In this document: positions 46,641 to 57,949 of the stretch, in pieces
How positions within the stretch are numbered: position 1 is the stretch's first letter
Layout of the letters: every line of letters starts with the position of its first letter
NCBI GenBank assembly: GCA_026826555.1
Contig: JAKSZT010054399.1
Coordinates: 8,068,051-8,132,050 of the forward strand
Source: Tolypeutes matacus
Lineage: Eukaryota > Chordata > Mammalia > Cingulata > Chlamyphoridae
Direction: 5' to 3'
DNA length: 64,000 bases
Notes under the pieces: model-generated
Databases searched by the model: none
Told to the model about the DNA's origin: nothing
Seen by the model: the letters and a program-made list of their open reading frames with translations, nothing else
Program-made: the position numbers and the translations under genes

Positions 46641-47099
46641 GATAGGTTTGTCCATTCCTTTAGTCTTTACAAAATGCCATCTCTAGTCTCTATCACTCTC
46701 CAAAGTTCCAAGGAATTGAGATTTGTCCTTTTACTAGCCGATTCTAAGGGAAGACTTTCCGTTGGATGTCTTACATCACCACTTTGATGACGTCTCTCCC
46801 CATGTGTTTTTAACCACCTTTTGAAAATATAAAAACTATTTTTAGCCCACAGGCTGTACATAAACATAAATTCAGCCAGATTTGGCCTACTGTCTATAGT
46901 TTGCTAAACCAGCTCTAGGTCCAAAGCTAAATCGGAGAGTGTGAAGTATTACTGTATTATATGTATCATGTCGTATAATTTATATTAAGCATAATTTAAA
47001 TATTATATAGTATAACATAATGTAATATAAAACATTATATAATACATAATATAAAATGTTTCTTTCATCTTTATTTCCTTGCCTCCTTTTATAATATGA
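46641..47099. other. AT-rich spacer, no recognised feature
   Basis: The right part (46,966-47,062) is an imperfect TATAA/TAATA-rich tract with many short inverted words. No coding content is present. Confidence 0.5.
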
Positions 47100-47990
47100 T
47101 AAAATATCTTAAACATACTAATAGTATAGATACAGACACATATACCAGGAAGATGGGAAGAACTACATAGAATTTCTAAAACAAAAAGAAACTAATTGTG
47201 ATTAGAGGATAAATTAAGGACAATAACTATGAAATTTAAGAAAGAGTTAAAGAAATTGCATGAAAGCAGCAGGCAGAGAAAGACAGAGATTATTAAAGAC
47301 CTTAAAAAGCATGGAGGAAGAATAGAAGGGTCTATCATATGTCTAACCATTAAGAGTTCCAAAGAAGAGAATCATAAAAATTAGGAGAAATCATTATTTT
47401 AAGAGATAATATCTAAGGTTTCTTTTTTTTTAATTTATAAAAGATATTAACCACAGGTACCAGAATCATATAAATAAAAAAATAATTGTGTAAACAAAAT
47501 TCAGAGTTAGACATGTCATAAAAAACTTTAGAACATCAAAGAATATTTTAATAATGGCTAGAAAGAAAATACAGATTCATTACAAGGAACTACATTTAAA
47601 CTGACAATGTTTTCTCAGCAGGAACAGAAACCAAATGATATAAAAATAATATCTTCAAATTCCTAAAAGGCTAATAAAACCCTTAATTTAGAATTTTATG
47701 TCCAGCTAAATGGTGAAACAAATATATTTCCATAAAATAAAATCAAAAATTAAAGAGGGAGATTTTATTGCCAACAGAGCCTTATTAAAGGAAATTCTAC
47801 AATATGTACCTCAGGAAGAAAGAAACTAAATCTTGATAAAGGATCAACATGTTAGACAAATTTTTGTACAAAGAAAAGGTGTAACATTACAGAAATGGGT
47901 AAAACAATGTCATATAAGATGATAGTGGTGGTGACAGAAATTAAAATACTCTAAGTTCAGTGTCTTGTTGTAAAGGATCTTACAGATCAT
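47100..47990 (+). mobile_element. HAL1/L1 ORF1-type relic, forward
   Basis: It contains old ORF1-region wording: 'aactatgaaatttaagaaag', 'tagaattttatgtccagcta', 'cagagccttattaaaggaaa' and 'acctcaggaagaaagaaac'. A T-rich interruption lies at 47,420-47,440. No RT sequence follows directly, so HAL1 or a truncated L1M is equally possible. Confidence 0.55.
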
Positions 47991-48705
47991 TAACTTTTAC
48001 TTTGTTACATACCTATATGTTAAACACATATGTGAAAAAGTTATGCTAGTGGGGAGCAGATGGAGAGTGATAGAAACTAGAGAAGGGCTCCACAAATGCT
48101 GAATTAAAGAAAAAGAAGAATAATCTATAAGAGTAGGTAAGAAATTTCTATCCCAGAACCCTCCCCCTGACTCTGTCCCATGAAGCTTGAGAGCCAGACA
48201 GAGGAGACATGGCCTGGGTCTCTCCCACTGCAGACACAGACTATAGCACCACTCACAACAGTAAGTCAGAACATCATGCATATCAAAGCACAGGAAACCA
48301 GGTCCACAGAGACCCAGGGTAGAACACAAGCTGTTAAGTTATGCTGCATACAAAAGGCTCCCTCAGGGGCAGAGGGGAGACAAAAACAGAGACCATGGCA
48401 GAACTGTTGGCAAGAGGTGCACTTACTAAATCCAGTTTCTGTTGGCTGGGCCACCCAAATACAAAACACACTTTCCTGAGTGGCCCACCTTTACTGGATT
48501 GACCACATCCGGCCCCCTGAAGTAGGATACCCTAACAAGGAAGAAACTAGAGGCAGAAAAACCTCACAGAAAAAAAGGAGGGTGAGTTAAACTGGACAGC
48601 TATAACACAGGAGGGCCCCAGAAGTGAAAATTAAAAAGAAAAGAGGTCAGTGAGTGAGGAGGAGAATTTTAAAAAATGATAGAAGCTGGGGAGAAAATTC
48701 TGCAT

Positions 48706-48731
48706 GCACACACACACACACACACACACAA
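48706..48731. repeat. (CA)n microsatellite
   Basis: About twelve CA units lie within the L1 5' UTR region. They are perfect, so likely polymorphic. Confidence 0.9.
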
Positions 48732-49055
48732 AACAGAACAGATCAAAATCCCCAGAGAAGGAACAGAGCTTTCTCATGAGGGTGAAATGATTGCATAAAA
48801 TGTATGATCTTAAAAATTGTACTAAATATTAAGGGCAAAAAAAGAAGAACCGAGAAAATCTGTGCAGTTAAATACGGGCTACTCTAAGGTCCTAGAATAA
48901 GTTGGACCAAACATCAAAGAAGAGCATTAGCAGAAAGCCAATTAACAATAAAACCTTGGATGAAAGAAAAACCCACTTTAGATTTGACTCATAAAGATAT
49001 TCAGATTTCCAGACATCAGCAAAAAATTACAAGCCATAATAAGAAACAGGAAGAT

Positions 49056-49991
49056 ATGAGTCAGTCAAGGGAACAAATTAAAACTTCAGAGAAGACACAG
49101 AATTTGGAACACCAAATCAAGGAGTTATAACAAATTTTATATATCAATTCAAGGAGATAAAGGAAAATATGCACAAAGAGATAAAAGACATTAAGAAAAC
49201 AATATGTGAGCATAATGAGGAATTTGAAAATATAAAGAAACATAACAGAATTTATGGGGATGACAGTGACAGTAATAGAGATTAAAAATAAACTAGAAGC
49301 ATACAACAGCAGATTTGAACAGGCAGAAGAAAGAAAGAGCAACCTAGAGGACAGGACAATTGAACTCACGCAGTCAGAAGAACAGGTAAAGAAAAGAATA
49401 GAAAAAATTGAGCAGTGTCTCAGGTATTTAAGTGATAGCATGAAGCACACAAACATACAAATCATAGGTGTCCCAGAGGAGAAGAGAAGGTAAAGGGTCA
49501 TAAAGAATATTTGAGGAAATAATGGCCAAAAATTTCCGCACTTACGAAAGACGAAAATATACATGTCCAAGAAGGGCAATGTACTCCAAATAGAATAAAT
49601 CCTAATAGACCTACTATGAGACATACACAAATCAGAATTCAAATGCCAAAGATAAAGAAAGAATTCTGAAAGCAGCAAGAGAAAAACAATTTGTCATCTA
49701 CAAGGGATCCTCAATAAGACTAAGTGCCAATTTCTCCTCAGAAACCATGGAGCCAAGGTGACAGTGATATGATATATTTAAGGTGCTAAAAGAGAAAAAA
49801 ATGCCAGCCAAAATTCTTTATCCAGCAAAACTGTCCTTCAGAAATGAGAGAGTTAAAAATAATCACAGATAAACAGAAAAAAATAGTTTACCAACCAAAG
49901 ACCTACCTTAAAAGAATTACTAAAGGGAGTTCTCCAGATTGAAAGGAAAAGACAAGAAAGAGTGTCTTGGAGTACTGTGAAGAAATTATGA
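49056..49991 (+). pseudogene. L1 ORF1 remnant
   Basis: The start is taken at the ATG of 'atgagtcagtcaagg' (49,056) and the stop at the TGA at 49,989-49,991, about 312 codons if intact, which fits ORF1p. The coiled coil is readable at 49,254-49,490 (EDRTIELTQSEEQVKKRIEK) and leads into the RRM start IQIIGVPEE. The C-terminal part is in other frames ('ccagccaaaattctttatcc'). A stop follows the RRM start and there are several shifts, so it is a pseudogene. Confidence 0.8.
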
Positions 49992-50265
49992 TTATCAGTA
50001 AGGGTAACTAAAAGGGAAAATGCAGAACCCAATAGTACTTTATCCTCAATATACAACGCTTCTCTTTAATTACTATAATTATTAGAATATAATTGAACAA
50101 GAAAAAGATATAGTTCCTGATAATGGACATGTAAAATATAAAGTGGTGAAGTGGGATAAAAATATAAAGAGGGGAAACAAAGGGATATAGCAGAGCAGAG
50201 GATGTGTATGCTATTGAAGCTAAGTTGGTATCTTTTCAAATTAGTAGATTGTAGATGTAGGTTGT

Positions 50266-50662
50266 TGTGACAGTTTCAAAGTATTTTTGTGAATCCCAAA
50301 AATGAATGAGCCATTTACCCGACAGTTTGCAGCTGACCTTCGTAAGAGAGTCAAGACTGATATAGGAAGTCCTGAGAGACAAGCCCTATGCCAGACTACA
50401 GCTGAGATTGGGATGACACTGGGCCCACAGAGCCTTAAGAGGAAGAGGAAGCCCAGGAAGGAGAGATCACTCAGAGACCAACAACCATCTTGCTTCAACA
50501 TGTGGGCCACTATCTTTGGTGAGAAAGCAACCCTGAGTTGAACCTTGAGTTGGACTCTTTAGGACCTTGTAACTGTAAGCTTTTACCCCAAATAAATACC
50601 CTTTATAAAAGCCAACATATTTCTGGTACTTTGCATCAGCACCCCTTTGGCTGACTAATACA
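50266..50662 (+). mobile_element. Solo LTR with perfect 5-bp target duplication, forward
   Basis: This 397-bp LTR starts TGTGACAGTTTCAAAG and ends GGCTGACTAATACA. The 5 bases GTTGT occur on both sides (50,261-50,265 and 50,663-50,667), as expected for ERVL/MaLR integration. Its 3' third ('ataaaagccaacatatttct') matches the LTR at 33.1 kb. It lies between ORF1 and ORF2 of the L1, so it is younger than that L1. An internal 79-codon frame is chance. Confidence 0.88.
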
Positions 50663-50826
50663 GTTGTATAAAATAATAACCAGAGTAATCACAAAGAAAA
50701 TATTTAAAAATATACAGAAAAAGTAATGAGAAACAGACCAGTCAGATAATCACAAAAGATCAACTATACAGAAAAAGGAGGTTATGATGAAGGAAAACAT
50801 AGATATGACATATAAAAAAGGACAAA

Positions 50827-52247
50827 ATGGCTGAAGTAAATACTACCTTTACAATAATAACACTGAATATTAATGGATTAAATTTCCCAATCAAAAAAGA
50901 CACAAATTTGAAGAATGGATTTAAAAAAAAGATGATCCAACTATATATTGTTTCCTAGAGACTCACCCTAGACACAAAGACATACATAGGTTGAACTTGA
51001 AAAAGAAGGAAAAAGATATTCCCTGCAAATAGGACGAAAAATGAAAGGGGGTAGCTATACTAATATGGGACAAAATAGACTTTAAGCCAAAAACTGTTAT
51101 AAGAGTCACAGGAATACACTGTGTATTAATAAAAGGGGCAATCCACCAAGTTGAGAAGTAACAATCATAAATATTTATGCACCTCATCAGGGTGTCCCAA
51201 AATACACAAGGCAAACATTGGCAAAACTGAAGGGAGAAAAGACATGTCTACTAATAAGAGTTGGAGACGTCAATACACCATTCTTACCAACAGATAAAAC
51301 ATCTAGACAGAGGATCAATAAGGAAAACAGAGGACTTGAATAAAATGAACTAGACCTAACAGACATATACAGAATATTGCACCCCATAATAGCAGGATAT
51401 ATAATCTTCTCAAGTGCACAATGATCATTCTCCAGGATAGAGCACATGTTGGGTCACAAAACAAGTTTCAATAACCTTAATAAGTTTCAAATTATACAAA
51501 GCATTTTTCTCTGACCATAATGGATTGAAGCTGGCTGGACATTAATAACAGGTAGAGAACAGGAAAATTCTGAAATAAATGGAAGTTAAATTACTTCAGT
51601 GAGTCAAAGAAGAAATTACAAGGTAACTCAGCAATAAAAAGACAAAAACCCAAGTAAAAAATGGACAAAACACTTGAATAGATATTTCTCTAAAGAGGAT
51701 GAATAAAAACCAGAAAGCACATGAAAAGATGCTCCGCATTGCATCAGTAGCTATTAAGCTATAAAGCAAATAAAATCCACAATGTGATACCATTTCATAC
51801 CCACTAGAATGACTACTATTTAAGAAAAAAAAGAAAGGAAAATTAGAAGTGTTGGAGAGGATATAGAGAAACAGTAACATTCATTGCTGATGGCAGTGAA
51901 AAATAGTGCAGCTGCTGTGAAAATATTTTGACAGTTCCCCAGAAACTAATGGGTATACACCCCAAAGACTTGAAAGCAGGGACTCAAGCAGATATTTGCA
52001 CACTGATATTCAAAGTGGCATTATTCACAATTGCCAAAAGTGAGAAGCAACCTAAGTGTCCATCAACCAATGACTAGATAAACAAAATGTTGTATATATA
52101 TATATACAATGGAATATTATTCAGCCATAAAAAGGGCTGAGGTCCTGATATATGTGACAATATGGATAAACCTTGAAGACAAAAATTTTGCTGAGTGAAA
52201 TAAGCCAGACACAAAAGGACAAATGTTGTATAATCTCACTGATATGA
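50827..52247 (+). pseudogene. L1 ORF2 remnant lacking the RT domain
   Basis: It starts at the ATG at 50,827 (AEVNTTFTIITLNINGLN, the endonuclease N-terminus) and continues through endonuclease sequence to about 51,620. There it jumps directly to the C-terminal region ('acccaagtaaaaaatggaca' onward). It ends at the TGA at 52,245. Only about 1.42 kb of an expected 3.7 kb is present, so roughly 2.2 kb including the whole reverse transcriptase is missing. It is inactive. Confidence 0.75.
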
Positions 52248-52880
52248 AATAATTTGAATAAGCAAACTCATAGAATTAGAATCTAGAATACCTAGATTGG
52301 TTTTCAGGGCCTGCATTGGGTGTAGTGAATGGGGAGTTAATGCTTAATTTGTACAGAATTTCTATTTAGTTTGATTGCAAAGTTTTGGACATGGATGGTG
52401 GTGATGGTAGCACATTATTCTGAGTGTAATTAACAGCACTGAATTTTGTGCTATTAATTACTCTCAAAATAATATGTGAATGTGGTTAAAAGAGGAAATG
52501 TTAGGTCATATATATGTTGCTAGAATAAAGAATGAAGGAAAACATAGGACTGTGTGACACATTCAACCCTATTATAAACTATTGACTATAATTAATAGTA
52601 CAAGTTTAAAAAATGTTCTTTCATGATTTTTAGCAAATATACCATACTAATACAAGGTGTTAATAATAGCGTAGTATATGGGAAAAAATACAACTAATGT
52701 GAGCTGCAGACTATAGTGAACAGTACAATATTAATATTCTTTCATCAATTGTATCAAAGGTACCACAATAATGCAAAGTGTCAAAAATAGGAGGTATATG
52801 GGAACACTGTAATTTTTACATGATTTTTCTGTAAACCTACACCTTCTCTAATTTAAAAAGATTAAATAAAAACATGCAAA

Positions 52881-54314
52881 CTCTTTTACTAAAATGATTC
52901 TAATTGCGATTTTTGTCTTGCTTTTGATTTTCATATCTTCTCATATTTCCTTAACTAAAAAAATTTAAGCATACCAATTTTATATCCTATAACTGATAGC
53001 TGCATTGTCACAAGTTCTTTGGTGTCACAAGTTCTTTGGTGGTTCATTTACCTTTGTAATTTGTAATTTTGGTTTGTGAGCTCATGCCTGGCAGAGCTTT
53101 ATCTGTGAGACTCTTTGAAACATGTATCACTGCCTTCATCTTGAGAGAATTACCATTTGCTTTTGCCAATTATTTTAACATGCTTTAGATAGATTGGAAA
53201 ATAATATCATTTTAAGTTAATTTTTAAATTTTATTTATTTATTTTTTTAATCATGAGGTTGACCTATATTTGAACTTCAGACTCTTCTGAAGATAGAACT
53301 GTGGGTTTAAATTCTCAGGAGACTCTTTATTCCTGCCCAAAGCCCAAGGTGAGACTGAACTCTCCTTATACTCTCTCTTTATAGGAAGACTAATCTTTAA
53401 AGAATGTTGGAATTATGTGTGAGGGGCTAAGTTTCTATTGTAACTTTTCATCTTCGCAGGCCAAAGGCCTTCCTCTTATCTCTATATAGTTATCAAAATC
53501 TAACACTCATCGTTACTTCTGTTGAATTCCTCTGAGTAGAGCGATATAAATACGATGAGCTTCCCACTACGGTTGCAGTTCCTTTGTCATATATAGTGCT
53601 CAAGGATTTATTTTAAATTTTGAATGTGCAAAAATACATTATTTATCTGCATTTTATAGTAGGAAGATTTTCAGACTATCTAAGTCACCATTTTAAAAGA
53701 AATGGAAGAGAGGCTGCAATGATATTGAATATACTTTCAAAAATTCCATCGATCAAATTCTCATATGCCAGAGACTCACTAGGAACTTAAAAAGATAACA
53801 TGCAAGGAAGGAGAAATGGACAATAATGAAATGAAGCAATTAAATCAGAGGCAGCCAGTGGGCCAGGGATGTGAAGTGGGCATCCAAAACCACATTCAAA
53901 AGTGATAGAAATGCAGTTCTCTACAGGCGGAAGCTGGGCATGAATCTCACAGGTGCCAAATTCCTTTTCTATTTGGCTTAATATGCTCTTATGGGACTGA
54001 GAATATACACTAGTCATCAGTGATAGATGAAGAAGAGAAAAATTATCAAATTATTTCGTTTAGAATTATCACAATTTATAGATCAAATGTTAAATGCAAT
54101 AGTTAGTATTCCTAGGCTTTGCTTTTTTAGGTAGCAAAAGATAATATATATGAAAATATGCACATACTACTCAGTGATTTCACCAACATCTGAAGCTTCA
54201 TATTCACTATTATAGTCTGTGTGTCTTTGAGGTGGGCAACACCAAGATCAAGATACTTGGAGTCAGTAAGAAAACAACAAATGAGATATAGCTTCTGTCC
54301 ACGATACAAGGAGG
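52881..54314. other. Non-coding DNA with one tandem duplication
   Basis: No gene or transposon is recognised. The 17-base string tgtcacaagttctttgg occurs twice in tandem, at 53,006-53,022 and 53,023-53,039. Confidence 0.65.
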
Positions 54315-54575
54315 GTAGCAGTTAATAGAGACAGCTTTGGATTAGCCTGCCTAAAGTCAAATCTTGACTCCTCCGTTTATTAACTGCTGACACTGAGTAA
54401 TTTACATAATCTCTGTTTGCCTCAGTTATCTCATCTGAAAAATGGGGATGATAATAGTGGCTAACTAAGGCTGATACAATGATTTAACAAATTAATACCT
54501 GTGAACCGCTTAGAACGGTGCCTGCAAAAGAAAAAAAATTCAGTAAATAGTAGGTATAGTTATAAGCTATTATGG
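54315..54575 (+). mobile_element. MIR SINE relic, forward
   Basis: This is one of the clearest MIR copies in the window: 'agctttggattagcctgcct', 'cttgactcctccgtttatta', 'ctcagttatctcatctgaaa', 'aatggggatgataatagtgg', 'cgcttagaacggtgcctgca' and a terminal 'agctattatggtg'. It is near full length. Confidence 0.88.
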
Positions 54576-54714
54576 TGAGGAGCATAAACTAAAAGAGTTT
54601 TCTGGAGGTTCCAGGAGCCTAGTAGGATTACAAGCATATAGCTTAGAGAATGAGGAAAGCTTACACACATTCTTTTACAATATACCATAATTTTTTTATC
54701 TTCTTACCATCATT

Positions 54715-54812
54715 AGATTTTAAATCATTGAAGGTAGGGCTCTTGATTTGCTTTATACCTCTAGCACTTAACGTAGAGACAGGAGCTCAGCTGGAGCTCA
54801 GTAAATGAGAGT
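54715..54812 (+). mobile_element. L2 3' terminus, forward
   Basis: The phrases 'gaaggtagggctcttgattt', 'tatacctctagcacttaacg' and 'gctcagtaaatgag' follow the L2 3' end order. The GGAGCTCAG string is locally duplicated (54,782-54,800). Confidence 0.6.
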
Positions 54813-54837
54813 GTTGGTGTATGGGGGGAGGCATTAT

Positions 54838-54872
54838 GAGAGAGAGGGAGGGAGGGAGGGAGAGAAGAGAGA
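54838..54872. repeat. (GGGA)n/(GA)n purine microsatellite
   Basis: GAGA and GGGA repeats of about 35 bp, all purine on the plus strand. Confidence 0.85.
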
Positions 54873-55350
54873 TTCAGACGTGAAAAACAGACCACAGAGA
54901 GGCGTGATCACTACTGTGCTGTGTAGACTGCACTGAGAACTAAGCCAGCTGACTAATTGACTAGAATCCAATCTTTATGTTTATCTCCTCTTTGGTGGCC
55001 TGCTTATCACCTGGTCTTCATGAATGCCTATGTGTTGTTGATTGTTCTTTGGCATGAAAGTTGCTGATAAAAGAACTAGCTCTTATTCTCCCTCAATTCA
55101 CAGAATATGCCTTGGAGTGTATTCAATGCCAAGAATTGCTTTAAAGTTATTAAACATAATTATAAAGCTAATGCTTTTTATGTGTAAGTATTGGTCATTG
55201 TTTTAATTAGCTCTAAAATTTAAAAATGTTGTATTGCTTTCTAAGTCTAGATAGAGGAATACTGTTTCCTTACCACATTCCAAAGTATATCATATGCATT
55301 AGATTAAAAACTATCAATGTACATCAGAAAATAATTCAATAGTGTTACAC
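54873..55350. other. Non-coding DNA, no recognised feature
   Basis: No gene or repeat could be supported. Confidence 0.5.
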
Positions 55351-55410
55351 TATTATTTTTATTTTATTTTATATTTTATTTTATTATTTTATTTTATTTT
55401 ATTTTATTTT
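55351..55410. repeat. (TTTTA)n tract, probably SINE A-tail
   Basis: Repeated ATTTT/TTTTA units run into the assembly gap. On the minus strand this is an (AAAAT)n tail and it fits the 3' end of the reverse-oriented SINE that follows the gap. Confidence 0.8.
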
Positions 55411-55510
55411 NNNNNNNNNNNNNNNNNNNNNNNNNNNNNNNNNNNNNNNNNNNNNNNNNNNNNNNNNNNNNNNNNNNNNNNNNNNNNNNNNNNNNNNNNN
55501 NNNNNNNNNN
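55411..55510. other. Assembly gap, 100 N
   Basis: Exactly 100 undetermined bases, a round number typical of a placeholder for a gap of unknown length. It falls in the simple-repeat tail of a SINE. Confidence 0.95.
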
Positions 55511-55599
55511 TTTTTTTACCGGGAGGTCCCGGGGATCGAACCCAGGTCCCTCTATATGGCAGATGGACGCCCAACCATTTGAGCCACGTCCGCCCCCCA
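55511..55599 (-). mobile_element. DAS-type SINE head, reverse, cut by the gap
   Basis: On the minus strand the tRNA-like head starts near 55,599. The A box is at 55,570-55,586 (reverse complement of tggctcaaatggttggg) and the B box at 55,533-55,543 (ggttcgatcc type). It ends 'acctcccggtaaaaaaa' at the gap. It is closer to the 27.4-kb SINE head than to the two young monomeric copies. Confidence 0.85.
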
Positions 55600-56620
55600 C
55601 AATTATTTTATAAACTGTAACTATGTGCACTGAGTGAATTTCTAGGTGCATAAGAAAAGAAAATTCTTTAGGAGTGAAAGTTGGATGTTTTATAGGCAGT
55701 ACATGAATTTTGAATCTTTTGTGCATCTAGCGCTACTCCCCAAAATACAGAAATTAATAAAATTAAAACATGGGGTACTTGAAGTCATAGAGAAATTAAG
55801 TCCACACATTTCAATGTGCAATAATTTTAGGAATTTTTGAACTAAAGCACTTCTAATTTTCATGAAACCTTCAACCTGTGAACTTAAAGAAATGCTCTGT
55901 GCAATTATTGATCTACTAATACCCCCACACAAGCAGAGTGTTATATTTCTCAGCCAAACTTAAAGTGCAGAAGAACTCTATTGTGACAATTTAATAGATA
56001 TATTTTCATATATCAGAAGGTAAATTGCAATAAAACACATACCCATAATCATGGGTGATTTCTGGTCCTCCAGTTTTCTTGGAATAAAGGATTTTTATTA
56101 GTTTTTAGTATTATAAAAGCACAATAGAATTTAGCATATTTATTTTTATAAAGTCAATAGAAAGTACATTTGAATTACAAATTTAATGCATTCCTTTGTC
56201 TCTTTATGAAAAGGAAGTATGACTGTTTTTTGTTTGTTTGTTTGTTTTTTGTTTTGTTTGTTTTTCCTGATTCACAAAAAGGCTGCTTCAGGACTTCAAA
56301 TTGTTATTTGTTAAAGCTACTTGAAATTGTTTTTCATTTTCATGTGTTTTCTGGAAGTTTTAAATAAATGTTTTCAACAGCTTAACATAGTATTCTTCAT
56401 CTTGATACTGTCTGGCTAATTCCTATGGAAACTCTATGATGCAAAATAAACCTAATAATTTCACAGACTTTAGTCAAATTATTCACATTTAAAGTGCAAT
56501 ATAAAAGCCTTTGTATAAAATCCCGCAAAGCAATGCATACATATTAGTGTTCTCTTAACTAATTCTAGTTCTGTTCAAACCTTTTTCCAAGCAAAAAATA
56601 ACACTAAAAAAGAGTCATAA
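55600..56620. other. AT-rich non-coding DNA with (TTTG)n
   Basis: No gene or transposon is recognised. An impure (TTTG)n/(TTTTG)n run lies at 56,225-56,267. Confidence 0.6.
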
Positions 56621-57065
56621 AATGTAAAGGTAAAAGTAGTTTGGTAGGTTTGTTACACAGTGTGTATCATTTAGGAGCAATGTTTGGCTGCTCTAACAAA
56701 GATTCCATGGTAGCCTGAAAAAAGCAGAAATGTATCTCTTCCCCCATGAAACTGGTGTTGGAGACCCAGGCTCTTTGTTTTTCCCTCTGCCCTCCTCAGT
56801 CTTTGGCTTCCATCTCTTCGTCTAAGATGTTTGCTTCAGACTCTATCTTTTTATTTCAGAGTCTAAAGTTGAGCATGCAATCACATTCCACAGACTAGAA
56901 TGTAGTTATGTGGCCATATCTTGATGCTGCAGCTGGCAAATGTGGTCTTCTCTCCCAGTTGGGGTGAGCACCCAACTGAACACAGAGCTTCATTGCTAAA
57001 GATCAAGTGGGACACTGGATGTTTGGGGCCAATCGGCCATCTCTGCCACAACACAGCTGAAAAAT
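56621..57065 (-). mobile_element. Unassigned older interspersed repeat
   Basis: The segment ('gtttggctgctctaacaaag', 'actggtgttggagacccagg', 'ctctgccctcctcagtcttt') is GC-richer and resembles the reverse strand of an LTR-type or other mid-age mammalian repeat. I cannot name the family, and the orientation is a guess. Confidence 0.35.
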
Positions 57066-57949
57066 GGTGAATCCTGAATATTTAGTTTAAGTAGCCCATA
57101 GAAAGAAAAATGTCACTATATTTTTATAAGAATCAATTTATTTCTACCTAACATGAATGGCAATTTTAGGCTTATTGTCAGTATTCTCTTTATTTAAGCA
57201 ACAGGTATTTTTACCTCCTTATGCATATCTTCTGTTCTTCAAGAATATATTCTAGTTTAATTTTGTATTTAGTTTTGAATATAATGTATATTTCCAGTTT
57301 TAATTTCTTTCCATATCATTGGAACATTAAACACCCGATAATATGGAAGCATAGATGGTAGAATTAGATGTTAATGATATTGTTCTAGCAGGTAACACTC
57401 TATAATTTACTCTTATTTAAAAAGAACTCTGGGTATATTACACAAGAGTAGACCCATGCACTGAGGAATGTACACAGCATTTTACTTAAAATAGATATAG
57501 AAAATGGGGGAAAACCCAAAAGTAGTATAAAAAAATGATCAAAGAACTGGGAAATAACCCATTTAACAGAGGGTAGGAGAATCACAAAGTTTAACATTAA
57601 AGAAAGATAAAATGTATGACTGAACAACAGTATTTATATCTTTGAAGTGGTTTTGTTGTTGTTAAGATGGGAACTACTGACATTGGTTCATGACTGCAAA
57701 TGAGGAAAGAGAAAAAGGAAGTCAGATAAAATTGAAACATGGAGGATCAAGATAATACAGAAGAGAGAACATCTTAATGGCTGTCCCAGAGGTCATATAA
57801 TTCAGTCAGAAGAACATGAACTGAAATGTCAGAAAGTCTTATATTGGAATATACAAAACTAAAGGCTTTCAGAACCTATGGATCAGCTCTGAACCGAAGG
57901 GTAAAATAAATCAGCCAGCCTCACTAACATTTCTTGAAACCAAGCTATC
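57066..57949. other. AT-rich non-coding DNA
   Basis: No feature is clearly recognised. The right part (from about 57,400) may be extremely degraded L1 5' region. Confidence 0.45.

Larger units (their letters stand above)
48130..52880 (+). mobile_element. L1 with 5' UTR, ORF1 and internally deleted ORF2, forward
   Basis: The order is 5' UTR-like GC-richer sequence (48,130-49,055), ORF1, an inter-ORF region holding a younger solo LTR, ORF2 with a large deletion, and a 3' UTR ending at about 52,880 in 'aaaaagattaaataaaaac'. The 3' UTR is of the same family type as that of the 10-17 kb element, but the 5' UTR shows no monomer array. The element is inactive. Confidence 0.75.

Noticed and set aside
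49061..49678. A 205-codon minus-strand frame, the longest in the window.
   Set aside because: It is antisense to L1 ORF1. The A-rich coding strand of L1 gives long Phe/Leu/Ser-rich frames on the opposite strand.
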